Source: Rahnella aceris
Lineage (GTDB): Bacteria; Pseudomonadota; Gammaproteobacteria; Enterobacterales; Enterobacteriaceae
Length of the DNA: 64,000 nt
NCBI RefSeq assembly: GCF_011684115.1
Contig: NZ_JAADJV010000002.1
Coordinates: forward strand, 123,209 to 187,208
Direction of reading: 5' to 3'
Made by a program: the position numbers and the translations under genes
Notes under the pieces: generated by a model
Seen by the model: only the letters and a program-made list of their open reading frames with translations
Databases searched by the model: none
What the model was told of the DNA's origin: nothing
In this document: one piece after another, positions 37,142 to 47,988 of the stretch
Numbering within the stretch: the first letter of the stretch is position 1
How the letters are laid out: each line of letters starts with the position of its first letter

Positions 37142-39598
37142 TCATGGCGCTGAAGACTTCTTGGTACGGCGCGTCGGCAATGCCTGCGCCGGATTGTCCG
37201 GCCACGGATGTTTCGGATAGCGCCCTTTCATTTCTTTCTGCACTTCGCGATAAGAACCCTGCCAGAATGCCGCCAGATCGGCGGTGATCTGCAACGGCCT
37301 CTGTGCCGGTGACAGCAGTTCCAGCACCACAGCAACACGCCCTTCCGCCAGTTGCGGGCTACGCTGCTCGCCGAACATCTCCTGCATTCTCACCGAGAGC
37401 GCCGGTGGCTGGTCTGCATGATAACGGATTGGCAGACGACTGCCAGTCGGCACGGTGTAATGAGTCGGCAACGCGCTGTCCAGACGCTGACGCTGTTGCC
37501 AGTCAAGCAGCCTTAGCAAGGCATCATGTAAATCAACCTGCTGCAACGATTTCAGCGAACGAACACCCTGTAAAGAAGGCTGTAACCAGCGTTCCAGACC
37601 GTCGAGCAAAGCCTGATCGTCAACCGAAGGCCAGTCGGCTTCCGGCAACCATTTTGCGGCGCAAAGAAGCCGCACGCGCAATTGCTCCGCGGCGACCGAC
37701 CAGTTCAGCGCCTGCAAACCCTGCGTGCGGATCCAGTCGATCAGCGCCTGTTGCAGCTCTCCGTCGTCCGGCTTTGCCAGCGGATTGGCTTTCAGCACCA
37801 GACGCCCGATCTGCCAGCGGCGCCAGGCGCGCAGCGTGCCTTTTTCTTCATCCCATTCTACCGCCGTCTGTTCTTTGACGACATCCGGCAGGCGCGACGG
37901 AAGTTGCGAAATATCCAGCGTGATCGCCAGCAAAATACGGGCATCCGGGCTGTTGTTGCCCTGTAATAACTGCGGCGCGACCAGCCACGGTGCGCGGGTT
38001 AATCCGTCATCCTGCGGCAAGGACGCCCCCAGTCCGTTCGCCAGCAGATAACGGCCATCTTCGCCGCGACGCTGGGCAATACGATCGCTGAACGCTTGCG
38101 CCAGTAACCACGGCGCGAGCGAAGCATCAGGCTCACCGCTTTTCGCGCCGGTACGCTGCGCCAGTTGTTTTGCCCGCCGCTGCCAGTTTCCCTGCGGACG
38201 GCTGAACCAGTAATCCATATCCGGTAATCCGCCGCGTGGCGGTTCTTCAAGCATTGCCGCCAGCAGCGCCGACGTTGCCAGCGCATCGGGACTTTGTGCT
38301 GTGGCAGAAATCAGCATCGCCGCCAGCCGCGGCTCACAGCCAAGCCGGGCCATGCGTTGTCCGGCAGCGGTGAGTTTACCCTGCGCATCGGTTGCGCCAA
38401 GCTGCTGTAAAAGATTTTTTGCGGCAGACAGCGAAGCGGGGGGCGGCGCATCCAGCCACTGAAGTTGCGCCGGATCCTGACAGCCCCACTGCAACAACTC
38501 CAGCCAGAAACTGCTCAGGTCGCTTTGCAGAATTTCGGCTTCCGCCTGAGCACTGGCGCGTTCCGCCTGCTCTTTGCTGAAAAGATGCCAGCACAAGCCC
38601 GGCTCCAGACGACCGGCACGGCCCGCACGTTGGGTCATCGACGCCTGGCTGATGCGTTGCGTTACCAGCCGCGTCAGGCCGCTGCGCGGGTCAAACTGCG
38701 CGCTGCGCTCCAGACCACTGTCGACCACCAGACGGATACCTTCGATGGTCAGACTGGTTTCAGCAATATTCGTCGCCAGCACCACTTTGCGGCGTCCGGC
38801 CGGTGAGGGCTGAATGGCTTTTTGCTGTTGTTCCAGCGACAGCGCACCGTACAACGGGCAGAGATCGACGTCGTCCGTCAGTCTGCCGGTCAGCAAATTC
38901 TGTACACGGGTGATTTCCGCCACACCGGGTAAAAACAGCAGCATCGAGCCGTGATTTTCACTCATCAGACGGCTGACTACCCGCGCCACGCCTTCATCCA
39001 GCCGTTCGTGTGTCGCGAGAGAAAGATACTGCCTGTCGACCGGAAAACTGCGGCCTGCGGATTCAATCACTGGCGCATCCGGCAGTAAAGAAGACAGGCG
39101 CAGGTTGTCGAGCGTGGCCGACATAATCAGAATTTTTAAATCATCGCGCAGCGCATTCTGCACATCGAGCAACAATGCCAGCGCCAGATCGGCCTGCAAA
39201 CTGCGCTCATGGAATTCATCGAGGATCACCATCGACACGCCGGTCAGTTCGGGATCAGCCTGTACCATGCGGGTCAGAATGCCTTCGGTCACCACTTCAA
39301 GACGGGTCGCCGCGCTGGTTTTGCTTTCTGCACGCATGCGATACCCCACTGTCTGCCCCGGCGTTTCATTCAGTTGCTGCGCCAGACGGAAAGCGACATT
39401 TTTCGCCGCCAGACGGCGCGGCTCAAGCAGCAGGATCTTACCCGACAGGTTGGCCTGTTTCAGCAACTGCAACGGCAGCCAGGTTGATTTACCGGCACCG
39501 GTTGGCGCAAGCAACAGCACCTGCTGAGCCTGTTGCAGTGCAGCTAAAAGCGGTTCGAGTACGGCGCTGACCGGCAAAGAAGACAATGAATGCTCCAT
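37142..39598 (-). CDS. hrpB: ATP-dependent RNA helicase-like protein HrpB
   Basis: DEAH/RHA-family helicase of 818 aa. Walker A APTGAGKST, motif II DEFH (VILDEFHERSLQ), motif III MSATL, motif V TNIAETSLTIEG, motif VI QRAGRAGR. The C-terminal HrpB domain follows, ending RPLQITADLAAFWQGSYREVQKEMKGRYPKHPWPDNP. The precise cellular substrate is unknown even in E. coli. Divergent from thpR, the same neighbourhood as in E. coli (mrcB-hrpB-thpR-sfsA-dksA). Confidence 0.95.
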   Translation of the reverse strand: MEHSLSSLPVSAVLEPLLAALQQAQQVLLLAPTGAGKSTWLPLQLLKQANLSGKILLLEPRRLAAKNVAFRLAQQLNETPGQTVGYRMRAESKTSAATRLEVVTEGILTRMVQADPELTGVSMVILDEFHERSLQADLALALLLDVQNALRDDLKILIMSATLDNLRLSSLLPDAPVIESAGRSFPVDRQYLSLATHERLDEGVARVVSRLMSENHGSMLLFLPGVAEITRVQNLLTGRLTDDVDLCPLYGALSLEQQQKAIQPSPAGRRKVVLATNIAETSLTIEGIRLVVDSGLERSAQFDPRSGLTRLVTQRISQASMTQRAGRAGRLEPGLCWHLFSKEQAERASAQAEAEILQSDLSSFWLELLQWGCQDPAQLQWLDAPPPASLSAAKNLLQQLGATDAQGKLTAAGQRMARLGCEPRLAAMLISATAQSPDALATSALLAAMLEEPPRGGLPDMDYWFSRPQGNWQRRAKQLAQRTGAKSGEPDASLAPWLLAQAFSDRIAQRRGEDGRYLLANGLGASLPQDDGLTRAPWLVAPQLLQGNNSPDARILLAITLDISQLPSRLPDVVKEQTAVEWDEEKGTLRAWRRWQIGRLVLKANPLAKPDDGELQQALIDWIRTQGLQALNWSVAAEQLRVRLLCAAKWLPEADWPSVDDQALLDGLERWLQPSLQGVRSLKSLQQVDLHDALLRLLDWQQRQRLDSALPTHYTVPTGSRLPIRYHADQPPALSVRMQEMFGEQRSPQLAEGRVAVVLELLSPAQRPLQITADLAAFWQGSYREVQKEMKGRYPKHPWPDNPAQALPTRRTKKSSAP

Positions 39599-39682
39599 GA
39601 GAGTTAACTTTAAACGGCGGGCATTGTAGCATTTAGCCCCACATCCGGCATGTTGCCGTGATTTGTCTTCACAGGAATCTCT

Positions 39683-40225
39683 ATGTCTGCCGAACGCCGC
39701 CTGTTTTTCGCCTTATCGCTGCCCGCAAAAATGCAAAAGCAGGTGATTAAGTGGCGCGCGGACCACTTCCCGGCGGACACTGGCCGCCCCGTCACAGCCG
39801 CTAATCTGCATATTACGCTGGCGTTTCTCGGTGAAGTCAGCGCCCTCAAAGAGGCCGCGCTGACCCGCGTCGCCGGGCGCATTCAGGGACAGAAATTCAG
39901 CGTAGTACTGGATGATATTGGCCACTGGCCGGGCTCCGGCGTGGTATGGATTGGCACAAAACGCGCGCCCAATGCCTTGTTGCAACTGGCGTCCGTATTG
40001 CGATCTCACGCTGCGCGCAACGGTTGTCATCAGAGTACACTGCCGTTTCATCCGCATGTGTCGCTGTACCGCAATGCGACCCGTCCGGTCGCGGTTCCTC
40101 CGGCCACACCTGGCTGGCAACTGGACGCCACAGAATTCAGTTTGTACGAATCCCTGTTTGAGCGGGGGCGCACCCGTTATCACTGCCTGCAAACCTGGCC
40201 GCTGGGCGATACGCAGGCAACCTGA
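39683..40225 (+). CDS. thpR: RNA 2',3'-cyclic phosphodiesterase
   Basis: 2H-superfamily enzyme of 180 aa (formerly LigT) hydrolysing 2',3'-cyclic phosphates and able to join tRNA halves in vitro. Both HxT/S catalytic motifs are visible: LHITLAFLG near residue 43 and FHPHVSLYR near residue 126. N-terminus RRLFFALSLP is typical. It is divergent from hrpB and 48 nt upstream of sfsA. Confidence 0.93.
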   Translation: MSAERRLFFALSLPAKMQKQVIKWRADHFPADTGRPVTAANLHITLAFLGEVSALKEAALTRVAGRIQGQKFSVVLDDIGHWPGSGVVWIGTKRAPNALLQLASVLRSHAARNGCHQSTLPFHPHVSLYRNATRPVAVPPATPGWQLDATEFSLYESLFERGRTRYHCLQTWPLGDTQAT

Positions 40226-40273
40226 TCTCTTTTAGCCCTCTTTTTAACAAGAACATTTCACACGGAAACTTTC

Positions 40274-41008
40274 ATGCACTTCGAGCCTGCGCTTCAATCG
40301 GCTACGCTGATCAAACGTTACAAACGGTTTCTCGCTGACGTGATTACGCCGGACGGCACGGAACTGACCTTGCACTGCGCCAACACCGGCGCGATGACCG
40401 GTTGCGCGACTCCCGGCGACACCGTCTGGTATTCCACCTCGGACAATCTCAAACGTAAATATCCACACAGCTGGGAACTGACCGAAACCCAACAAAAACA
40501 CTGGATTTGCGTCAATACGCTGCGGGCCAATCAACTGGTCCGTGAGGCAATCAATGAACAGCAAATACCGGAATTATCCGGTTACAGTAAATTAACAACA
40601 GAAGTAAAATACGGCGCCGAAAACAGCCGTATAGACTTGATGTTACAGGCAGAAAATCAACCGGACTGCTATATTGAAGTGAAGTCTGTCACGTTGCTGC
40701 AGGAGGGGTTGGGATTCTTTCCCGACGCAGTCACACTGCGCGGTCAGAAGCATTTACGCGAGTTACAGTCGATGGCAGAGCAGGGGCAGCGGGCGGTACT
40801 TTTCTTCGCTGTTTTACATTCAGGTATTGAAAGCGTATCCGCTGCACACCATATTGATCCGCGTTATACCGATTTACTGAAGTATGTCCAAAACAAGGGT
40901 GTCGAAGTGATGTGCTACAGTGCTGAGCTTTCTGCTGAGGGTATGCGCCTCACAAAAAGGTTACCGCTGCTGGCAATATCAGCCAGTGAACATAAAGAGT
41001 TCGGATAA
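40274..41008 (+). CDS. sfsA: DNA-binding/sugar fermentation stimulation protein SfsA
   Basis: SfsA family protein of 244 aa. Features: RYKRFLADV near the N-terminus, [11 protein letters not shown], and a nuclease-like core ([36 protein letters not shown]). The PD-(D/E)XK-like D...ExK pattern suggests nucleic-acid cleavage, while the historic role is stimulation of maltose genes. Located between thpR and dksA, as in E. coli; dksA transcription there partly starts within sfsA. Confidence 0.94.
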   Translation: MHFEPALQSATLIKRYKRFLADVITPDGTELTLHCANTGAMTGCATPGDTVWYSTSDNLKRKYPHSWELTETQQKHWICVNTLRANQLVREAINEQQIPELSGYSKLTTEVKYGAENSRIDLMLQAENQPDCYIEVKSVTLLQEGLGFFPDAVTLRGQKHLRELQSMAEQGQRAVLFFAVLHSGIESVSAAHHIDPRYTDLLKYVQNKGVEVMCYSAELSAEGMRLTKRLPLLAISASEHKEFG

Positions 41009-41238
41009 CCCTGTAATAACCTGTCGGCGGCATAAAAAACAGGTCGCGAATACGCTTTTCCTCACAGGCTTGTCAAGCACCTGCGATGAATAATTGCCAA
41101 CCTCGTTGCCTTCTGTTATTTATAGCGGCCTGATTTTTTCCCCCGTTGGGGATCGAAATGTTCGAAGCCTGTACGTTGCGGCTATGCCGGAACGGGAAAA
41201 GTGGATGAACATAGTGCGTGTTATGTAGGAGAAGCATC

Positions 41239-41694
41239 ATGCAAGAAGGCCAAACCCGTAAGACGTCGTCCTTGAGCATTCTCGCTATCGCTGGGGTGCA
41301 GCCGTATCAAGAGAAGCCGGGCGAAGAGTATATGAACGACGCTCAGCTGGCTCACTTCAAAAAGATTCTTGAAGCATGGCGCAATCAGCTCAGGGATGAA
41401 GTCGATCGTACCGTTTCACACATGCAGGATGAAGCCGCAAACTTCCCTGATCCGGTAGACCGTGCCGCTCAGGAAGAAGAATTCAGCCTCGAACTGCGTA
41501 ACCGTGACCGTGAACGTAAGCTGATCAAAAAGATTGAAAAAACACTGAAAAAAGTGGAAGACGAGGATTTCGGCTATTGCGATTCCTGTGGTGTTGAGAT
41601 TGGCATCCGCCGTCTTGAAGCCCGTCCTACCGCTGATTTGTGTATCGACTGTAAGACTCTGGCAGAAATCCGCGAAAAGCAGATGGCTGGCTAA
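41239..41694 (+). CDS. dksA: RNA polymerase-binding transcription factor DksA
   Basis: ppGpp cofactor of 151 aa acting in the RNA polymerase secondary channel. It is almost identical to E. coli DksA: coiled-coil with the tip acidic residues D71 and D74 (DPVD), and a zinc finger with C114, C117, C135 and C138. ATG 41239 follows AGGAG and gives the standard N-terminus MQEGQ; the 7-codon extension is not used. Confidence 0.98.
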   Translation: MQEGQTRKTSSLSILAIAGVQPYQEKPGEEYMNDAQLAHFKKILEAWRNQLRDEVDRTVSHMQDEAANFPDPVDRAAQEEEFSLELRNRDRERKLIKKIEKTLKKVEDEDFGYCDSCGVEIGIRRLEARPTADLCIDCKTLAEIREKQMAG

Positions 41695-41707
41695 GTCCCC
41701 GGGTTCC

Positions 41708-41738
41708 ACGCGGTGCGTCATGCACCGCGTTCCCTTTT
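41708..41738 (+). terminator. Terminator-like hairpin between dksA and gluQ
   Basis: ACGCGGTGC and GCACCGCGT form a 9-bp stem with a 5-nt loop, followed by TCCCTTTT. It probably limits read-through from the highly expressed dksA. Confidence 0.6.
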
Positions 41739-41756
41739 AACGCTGTCCCCATTCGT

Positions 41757-42632
41757 ATGCCGCAAGAACAACACTACACAGGCCGTTTCGCCCCCTCACC
41801 TTCCGGTGACCTTCATTTTGGCTCCCTGATCGCCGCTCTCGGCAGTTATCTGCACGCCCGCTCACAAAATGGCATCTGGTTAGTGCGCATTGACGATATC
41901 GATCCGCCGCGTGAAATCCCCGGTTCTGCTGACCGTATCCTGAGAACGCTGGAGCGTTACGGGCTGGAATGGGATGGCGATGTGCTCTGGCAGTCAAAAC
42001 GTCACGGCGCTTACCGCGACGTGCTGGACTGGCTGTATCAGCAGCAAAAAAGTTATTACTGCACCTGTACCCGCCAGCGTATTGCGCAAATCGGTGGCAC
42101 CTATGACGGCCACTGCCGCAGCCTGCAACTCAGCCCGGAAAATGCGGCCATACGTCTGCATCAGACGTTGCCGGTGTACGGTTTTGACGATGATTTTCAG
42201 GGGCATTTACAGGCCAGTCCTAAACTGGCCGAAGAAGATTTTATTATCCGTCGCCGCGACGGGCTGTTTGCCTATAATCTGGCAGTAGTGATCGATGACC
42301 ATTTTCAGGGCGTGAATCACATTGTGCGCGGCGCGGATCTGATTGAACCGACCGTGCGCCAGATTTCGCTGTACCGGCATCTGGGTTATCCGCAGCCGGG
42401 ATATCTGCATTTGCCACTGGCCGTCAATGAAGAAGGCAACAAGCTTTCCAAGCAGAATCACGCGCCGGCACTGCCCGCAGGCGATCCGCGACCGGTTATC
42501 ATTAAGGCGCTGAAATTTTTAGGGCAAACGTTGCCGGAAAACTGGCAGGATTACACTTTGCCTTTATTATTACGCTGGGCGACAACGCACTGGACACCAT
42601 CAGCGATACCGCGTCAGAGCGCTAATGCATAG
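41757..42632 (+). CDS. gluQ: Glutamyl-Q tRNA(Asp) synthetase
   Basis: GluRS-like enzyme of 291 aa without an anticodon domain, attaching glutamate to queuosine in tRNA(Asp). The HIGH-class motif is [12 protein letters not shown], the KMSKS-class motif is [10 protein letters not shown], and zinc ligands lie in YYCTCTRQR...YDGHCR. The C-terminus ([13 protein letters not shown]) fits E. coli. No clear Shine-Dalgarno precedes ATG 41757. Lies downstream of dksA, as in E. coli. Confidence 0.95.
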   Translation: MPQEQHYTGRFAPSPSGDLHFGSLIAALGSYLHARSQNGIWLVRIDDIDPPREIPGSADRILRTLERYGLEWDGDVLWQSKRHGAYRDVLDWLYQQQKSYYCTCTRQRIAQIGGTYDGHCRSLQLSPENAAIRLHQTLPVYGFDDDFQGHLQASPKLAEEDFIIRRRDGLFAYNLAVVIDDHFQGVNHIVRGADLIEPTVRQISLYRHLGYPQPGYLHLPLAVNEEGNKLSKQNHAPALPAGDPRPVIIKALKFLGQTLPENWQDYTLPLLLRWATTHWTPSAIPRQSANA

Positions 42633-42731
42633 CAGATGTGACTTCGGCATTCTCAAAGCGCCTGTCGTGAGCTATGATTAGCCGCTGTTTTTGCGTCACG
42701 TCAATTTTTTCAGTCACTATCGAGGTGTACC

Positions 42732-44471
42732 ATTTTTACCCGAGTAGCCAATTTTTGCCGTAAGGTGCTAGTTCGTGAAGATAAAGTCGTTCGTGAAGAA
42801 AAGGCTGTTCATGACGAAGCCGCGCTTCATGGAGAACCTAATCGCGAGGAGAATTCCCGTCGTGATCCGTCTCCTGTGGCCGAAGGCAATGTGAAGGCAA
42901 ACAATCCTGAACGTCGTGAAAATCGCGGCCGTCGGGAAGACAACGCGAACAGAGGCGAACGCCGCAATAACAACAGCCGCCGCTCTTCTTCATCTTATCC
43001 GCCGCGTGGTGAACGCAGCGATAACCGTGGTGATCGTAATAACGAGCCGCGCGCCGACCGCAACGTACAGCGCGCTCCGCGCCCTTCTGTCGAACATGTA
43101 CAGAAACCGCGCCCCTCATTCGATTACGCCGGTGAAACCCGTGCGATGACCATTATTCCCCGCGATGAGCACAATATTTCTCGTCGTGATATCAGCGAAA
43201 ACGCCCTGAAAGTCTTGTACCGCCTGAACAAGTCTGGCTTTGAAGCCTTCCTGGTCGGCGGCGGTGTGCGTGATTTGCTGCTGGATAAAAAACCAAAAGA
43301 TTTCGACATCACCACCAACGCAACGCCGGATCAGGTACGCAAGCTGTTCCGTAACTGCCGTCTGGTTGGTCGTCGTTTTCGTCTGGCTCACGTGATGTTT
43401 GGGCCGGAAATCATCGAAGTGGCGACGTTCCGCGGTCACCATGAACAGCACGAAGAAACCGAAGATAAAAACGTATCCCAGCAGGCTGTGAACGGCATGC
43501 TGCTGCGCGACAACATTTTCGGCACCATTGAAGACGACGCCCAGCGCCGTGACTTCACCATTAACAGCCTGTATTACGGCGTCGCGGACTTCACCGTACG
43601 TGATTACACCGGTGGTCTGCGCGACCTGGAAAACGGCATCATCCGTCTGATCGGTGATCCTGAAACCCGTTATCGTGAAGATCCGGTGCGTATGCTGCGC
43701 GCAGTTCGTTTCGCAGCCAAACTGGACATGAAAATCAGCCCGGAAACGGCCGAACCGATCCCACGTCTGGCAACGCTGTTACAGGAAATCCCGCCAGCGC
43801 GTCTGTTCGAAGAATCCCTGAAGCTGTTGCAGGCCGGTTACGGTTACGAGACGTATAAAAAGCTTTGTGAATACCAGCTGTTCCAGCCGTTGTTCCCGCT
43901 GATTGCCCGCCAGTTTACTGAGCAAGGCGACAGCCCGATGGAACACATTCTGATTCAGGTGCTGAAAAATACCGACCACCGTCTGCATAACGATCAGCGC
44001 GTCAATCCGGCGTTCCTGTTCGCCGCTATGCTGTGGTATCCGGTGATCGAGCATGCACAGAAGCTGGCGCAGGAAGGCGGTCTGACCTATTACGACGCCT
44101 TCGCGCTGGCAATGAACGATGTGCTCGACGAGCAATGCCGTACGCTGGCCATTCCAAAACGTATTACCACGCTGGTACGTGATATCTGGGCGCTGCAACT
44201 GCGCCTGTCACGTCGTCAGGGCAAACGTGCGCACAAGCTGATGGAGCATCCTAAGTTCCGCGCGGCGTATGATTTACTGGTACTGCGCGCTGAAGTCGAA
44301 CAGCACCGCGAATTGCAGAGTCTGGCGCAGTGGTGGGGCGAGTTCCAGGAAGCGACACCGGCATCGCAGAAAAGCATGCTCGGTACGTTGGGTGACGACG
44401 CTGTACCTGCACGCCGTGCACGTACCCGCCGTCCGCGTAAACGGGCGCCGCGCAAGGATGGCGGTCAATGA
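42732..44471 (+). CDS. pcnB: Poly(A) polymerase I, AUU start, extended N-terminus
   Basis: RNA 3' adenylating enzyme of 579 aa. The reading frame matches E. coli PcnB from its unusual AUU start (ATT 42732: [13 protein letters not shown]), preceded by CGAGGTGTACC as in E. coli; the GTG at 42765 is internal. Residues about 20-125 are an Arg/Asn/Glu-rich disordered insert not found in E. coli. The nucleotidyltransferase core follows: [30 protein letters not shown]. The C-terminus is basic ([15 protein letters not shown]). The stop overlaps folK (ATGA). Confidence 0.92.
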   Translation: MFTRVANFCRKVLVREDKVVREEKAVHDEAALHGEPNREENSRRDPSPVAEGNVKANNPERRENRGRREDNANRGERRNNNSRRSSSSYPPRGERSDNRGDRNNEPRADRNVQRAPRPSVEHVQKPRPSFDYAGETRAMTIIPRDEHNISRRDISENALKVLYRLNKSGFEAFLVGGGVRDLLLDKKPKDFDITTNATPDQVRKLFRNCRLVGRRFRLAHVMFGPEIIEVATFRGHHEQHEETEDKNVSQQAVNGMLLRDNIFGTIEDDAQRRDFTINSLYYGVADFTVRDYTGGLRDLENGIIRLIGDPETRYREDPVRMLRAVRFAAKLDMKISPETAEPIPRLATLLQEIPPARLFEESLKLLQAGYGYETYKKLCEYQLFQPLFPLIARQFTEQGDSPMEHILIQVLKNTDHRLHNDQRVNPAFLFAAMLWYPVIEHAQKLAQEGGLTYYDAFALAMNDVLDEQCRTLAIPKRITTLVRDIWALQLRLSRRQGKRAHKLMEHPKFRAAYDLLVLRAEVEQHRELQSLAQWWGEFQEATPASQKSMLGTLGDDAVPARRARTRRPRKRAPRKDGGQ

Positions 44472-44947
44472 TCCGCGTTTACCTGGCTCTGGGCAGTAAT
44501 CTTGCCCGTCCGCTTGACCAGGTAAACTGTGCGCTGGAGGCGCTGGCACATTTGCCGCGCACCCGCTTTGTGGCCGCATCCCCGTTTTACCGCAGTAAAC
44601 CGCTGGGACCACAGGATCAACCTGATTATCTGAATGCTGTGGTGGCGCTCGATACGCTGCTGCCGCCGGAAGAGTTGCTCGATTGCACACAAGGGATCGA
44701 GCAAAATCAGGGACGCGTTCGCAAAGCCGAACGCTGGGGGCCGCGGACGTTAGATCTTGATATGCTGATTTATGGCGATCAGGTGATCAACACCGAGCGT
44801 TTAACGGTGCCGCATTACGACATGAAAAACCGCGAATTCATGCTGTATCCGCTGGCCGATCTGGCACCAGAACTGGTGTTCCCTGACGGCGAAACCTTGC
44901 AAACTCTGCTCGCCCGCGTGCCGCTTAACGGTCTGACCAAATGGTAA
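44468..44947 (+). CDS. folK: HPPK: 6-hydroxymethyl-7,8-dihydropterin pyrophosphokinase
   Basis: Folate pathway enzyme of 159 aa transferring pyrophosphate from ATP to hydroxymethyl-dihydropterin. Signature region [15 protein letters not shown] with the Mg-binding DLD. N-terminus [16 protein letters not shown] and [15 protein letters not shown] are conserved. Overlaps the pcnB stop by 4 nt, so it is cotranslated. Confidence 0.97.
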   Translation: MIRVYLALGSNLARPLDQVNCALEALAHLPRTRFVAASPFYRSKPLGPQDQPDYLNAVVALDTLLPPEELLDCTQGIEQNQGRVRKAERWGPRTLDLDMLIYGDQVINTERLTVPHYDMKNREFMLYPLADLAPELVFPDGETLQTLLARVPLNGLTKW

Positions 44948-44952
44948 GTCGC

Positions 44953-46338
44953 TCAGCGACTTACCCGCACTTCCAACCCACCTTCTGCTCTATTTTGATA
45001 AACCACGTTCAGATGATGTAACTGCGCGATCCTTTGTACGATCGAAATCCCCAATCCGCTGCCCGTTTGTTCCTGTCCTGGTGGCCGGTAAAAACGCTCA
45101 CCGAGCCTTGCCAGATGTTCATTGCTGATGCCCGGCCCCTGATCTTCAACCGTCATTCCCCACGGTTTCAGTCGCACCGTCACGCAGGTTCCGGCTGGCG
45201 AATAACGGATCGCGTTATCCAGCAGATTGCGCACCATCAGCGAAAGCAGCAGCGACTGACCACGCATTTCAGGCGGAACGCCCTGCTGTTCAAAACGTAA
45301 TTCGATACCTTTGCCGTGCGCGCGGTAATCCTGTTCCGCCAGACTTTGAGTGACCAGCGAAGGCCAGTCGATACGTTCCAGCTCTTCAGGCGTGGAAAAA
45401 CTTTCCAGCCGAGAAAGTGTCAGCAGTTGATCCACCAGCCGCGTAGCGCGATCGATACTGATCGTCAGATTTTCCAGCGCATGGTCGCGCATTTCAGCGT
45501 CATCGCCGGAAAGCTGTACGACTTCGGTTTGCACACGTAAAGCCGCCAGCGGACTGCGCAGCTCGTGAGCGGCATCAGACGTAAACCGCCGTTCACGCAC
45601 CAGCATCTCACTCGTACGGTCAAACAGAGAATTGAGCGCATTTGCCAGCGGCAACACCTCGCCGGGTAACTGATGAGTCTCGATGGGCGCGGCATCTTCC
45701 GGCGAGCGCTGACGCAAACCTTCCGCCACGCGGCGCAGCGGCCGCAGTTCAAGCGTCACCATCACAATCAGCGCCAGTAACAAAATGGGCAACGAAGCCA
45801 GCCACGGCGTCAGCTGGCCACTCACCAGGCTCCAGGCCATATCATTGCGGTAATCCTGTTCCTGCCCGACCGCGACGCGATATTGTCCGTCCGGCGAAGT
45901 CAGCCAGACCATACGCCAGACATCGCTGTCCCCTCTCAGCTCGACATCGTTAAACCCCTGCGTGTCACCGTCAAAACGGATGCGTTTGCCGTTCTCGCCA
46001 TCATTGAGCAGCATCTGCCCGTGACGATTGAAGATGGCAAACGTCAGCGCGTCGTCATCGGTATGGCCGCGTGAGCCCTTGCGGACCATTTTTTTAGTGT
46101 CCGGCAGCTCAGTGTCTTTTTGCAGATTGAGCCGGTCGCCTAAGCCGGTGGCAGCCAGACGTTTGGCGAACAGCATCTGCTGGGTATCGAAAACTTCGTT
46201 GATATGTTTGCGGGTCTGATGCCACGCTACACCGCTGGCAATCAGCCAGGTCAGCAGCGCCAGCAGGGAAAAAAGCAGGATAAGGCGCAGGCGCAGACTC
46301 AGATTGTTCAGCTTTTGCAGTTTCTTCAGCCGCCTCAC
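44953..46338 (-). CDS. qseC: Two-component sensor kinase QseC
   Basis: Inner-membrane histidine kinase of 461 aa. TM1 about residues 16-37, periplasmic sensor (38-175) containing the conserved [23 protein letters not shown]2 about 178-196, HAMP-like linker, phosphoacceptor H258 in [25 protein letters not shown] box [12 protein letters not shown] boxes DQGPG and GSGLG. In E. coli it responds to AI-3/adrenaline and iron signals. It overlaps the qseB stop by 4 nt. In E. coli qseBC is elsewhere on the chromosome, so this folK-adjacent location is a rearrangement. Confidence 0.88.
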   Translation of the reverse strand: MRRLKKLQKLNNLSLRLRLILLFSLLALLTWLIASGVAWHQTRKHINEVFDTQQMLFAKRLAATGLGDRLNLQKDTELPDTKKMVRKGSRGHTDDDALTFAIFNRHGQMLLNDGENGKRIRFDGDTQGFNDVELRGDSDVWRMVWLTSPDGQYRVAVGQEQDYRNDMAWSLVSGQLTPWLASLPILLLALIVMVTLELRPLRRVAEGLRQRSPEDAAPIETHQLPGEVLPLANALNSLFDRTSEMLVRERRFTSDAAHELRSPLAALRVQTEVVQLSGDDAEMRDHALENLTISIDRATRLVDQLLTLSRLESFSTPEELERIDWPSLVTQSLAEQDYRAHGKGIELRFEQQGVPPEMRGQSLLLSLMVRNLLDNAIRYSPAGTCVTVRLKPWGMTVEDQGPGISNEHLARLGERFYRPPGQEQTGSGLGISIVQRIAQLHHLNVVYQNRAEGGLEVRVSR

Positions 46339-47021
46339 GCTTCCCCTCCTTCACCCGGTTTTATCTCATCCCCGAGCGTGTACCCCACGCCATGCACGGT
46401 GCGAATAAAGCCTTTGCCAAGTTTGCTGCGCAGATGGTGAATATGGACTTCCACCGCGTTACTGCTGACCTCGTCTTCCCAGCTGTAGAGCTTTTCCTGA
46501 ATAAGCGTACGCGCCAGCACACGACCTTTGTTGCGAAGAAACAACTCCAGCACAGTCACTTCACGCGGGGTCAGCGTCACGGCTTCTCCGTTGAGCGTCA
46601 CACTGCGGGCTGCGGGATCAAATTCCACTGCGCCATGGGTTACCTTCGGCGTTATCACGCCGTGGCGACGGCGGATCAGCGCCTGCAACCGTGCTGCGAC
46701 TTCCACCAGCGCGAATGGCTTACACAGATAATCATCGGCACCGGCCTGCAACCCGCCGACGCGCTGCTCCAGCGCATCGCGCGCGGTGAGGATAAGCACT
46801 GGCGTATCCCGGCCAGCCTTTCGCCATTCACGCAAAAGCTGCATACCATCCATACCCGGCAGGCTTAAATCGAGGATCACGGCATCGTACGGCGCACTGT
46901 CAAGCGCGGCCTTGCCGGTCAGCCCGTCGGTAAACCAGTCGAGCGTAAAACCCAGTTTCGCCAGCCCGGCTTTGATGCCGTCGCCAATCATCTTGTCGTC
47001 TTCAATCAATAGAATTCGCAT
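46335..47021 (-). CDS. qseB: OmpR-family response regulator QseB
   Basis: Response regulator of 228 aa. Receiver domain with acidic pocket IEDD and phosphoacceptor D51 ([12 protein letters not shown]), conserved [11 protein letters not shown] and LCKPF Lys. The C-terminal winged HTH has [22 protein letters not shown] and [19 protein letters not shown] 47021 follows GGAGGG; the 7-codon extension to 47042 is unlikely. Cotranscribed with qseC. Confidence 0.9.
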   Translation of the reverse strand: MRILLIEDDKMIGDGIKAGLAKLGFTLDWFTDGLTGKAALDSAPYDAVILDLSLPGMDGMQLLREWRKAGRDTPVLILTARDALEQRVGGLQAGADDYLCKPFALVEVAARLQALIRRRHGVITPKVTHGAVEFDPAARSVTLNGEAVTLTPREVTVLELFLRNKGRVLARTLIQEKLYSWEDEVSSNAVEVHIHHLRSKLGKGFIRTVHGVGYTLGDEIKPGEGGEA

Positions 47022-47179
47022 GGTTCCCTCCGTTTTTGCCATTATAGCCGAGGCTTCTTAATCACTTCTTAAGACACAGATCATCCTGCCCGTTATCAAA
47101 CAAGCTGTCTGACTTTCGGCTCATACAGTAGAATACTGGCATCGTATTCATCCGATGAATTATTCAAAGGAACGTGTTC

Positions 47180-47974
47180 ATGAAACCAACCACGCTGAGC
47201 CAGCTTCGCCAATGGAAGCAGGAAAAACATAAATTTGCGACCATTACCGCGTATGACGCCAGTTTTGCGCAGCTGTTTGCGGAACAAGGGATCAGCGTCA
47301 TGCTGATTGGCGATTCTCTGGGCATGGTCGTTCAGGGTCAGGATTCCACCCTGCCAGTGACGGTAGAAGAAATTGCTTACCATACGCGTTGTGTGCGTCG
47401 CGGCGCACCTCACGCGTTATTGCTCGCTGACCTGCCGTTCATGAGTTACGCCACGCCGGAGCAGGCGTTTGAAAGCGCCGCCGTGCTGATGCGCGCGGGC
47501 GGCAATATGGTCAAACTCGAAGGCGGAAGCTGGCTGTGTGATACGGTCAGAATGCTGACCGAACGCGCAGTGCCGGTGTGTGGCCATCTGGGGCTGACGC
47601 CACAGTCGGTGAATATTTTCGGCGGCTACAAAGTTCAGGGTCGCGATGAAGTCGCCGCCAATCAGCTGATCAAAGATGCGATGATGCTCGAAGAAGCGGG
47701 TGCGCAACTGCTGGTGCTGGAATGTGTGCCGGTCGATCTGGCACGCCGCGTCACCGAAGAACTCAGTATTCCGGTTATCGGCATCGGCGCAGGCAATGTG
47801 ACCGACGGCCAGATTCTGGTGATGCACGACGCATTCGGCATTACCGGCGGCCATACGCCAAAATTCGCCAAAGACTTCCTCAGCGAAGCGGGCGATATTC
47901 GTGGCGCGGTGCGTTTGTATGTTGATCAGGTCGCGCAAGGCGTGTATCCGGGTGAAGAACATTCCTTTAAATAA
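47180..47974 (+). CDS. panB: 3-methyl-2-oxobutanoate hydroxymethyltransferase
   Basis: First committed enzyme of pantothenate synthesis, making ketopantoate from ketoisovalerate with methylene-THF. 264 aa, equal to E. coli PanB. Features: [45 protein letters not shown], and catalytic Glu in [11 protein letters not shown] 47180 follows AAAGGAA and gives MKPTTL; GTG 47174 is less likely. Starts the panBCD cluster. Confidence 0.97.
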   Translation: MKPTTLSQLRQWKQEKHKFATITAYDASFAQLFAEQGISVMLIGDSLGMVVQGQDSTLPVTVEEIAYHTRCVRRGAPHALLLADLPFMSYATPEQAFESAAVLMRAGGNMVKLEGGSWLCDTVRMLTERAVPVCGHLGLTPQSVNIFGGYKVQGRDEVAANQLIKDAMMLEEAGAQLLVLECVPVDLARRVTEELSIPVIGIGAGNVTDGQILVMHDAFGITGGHTPKFAKDFLSEAGDIRGAVRLYVDQVAQGVYPGEEHSFK

Positions 47975-47988
47975 TCGGGAGAAGGCTG

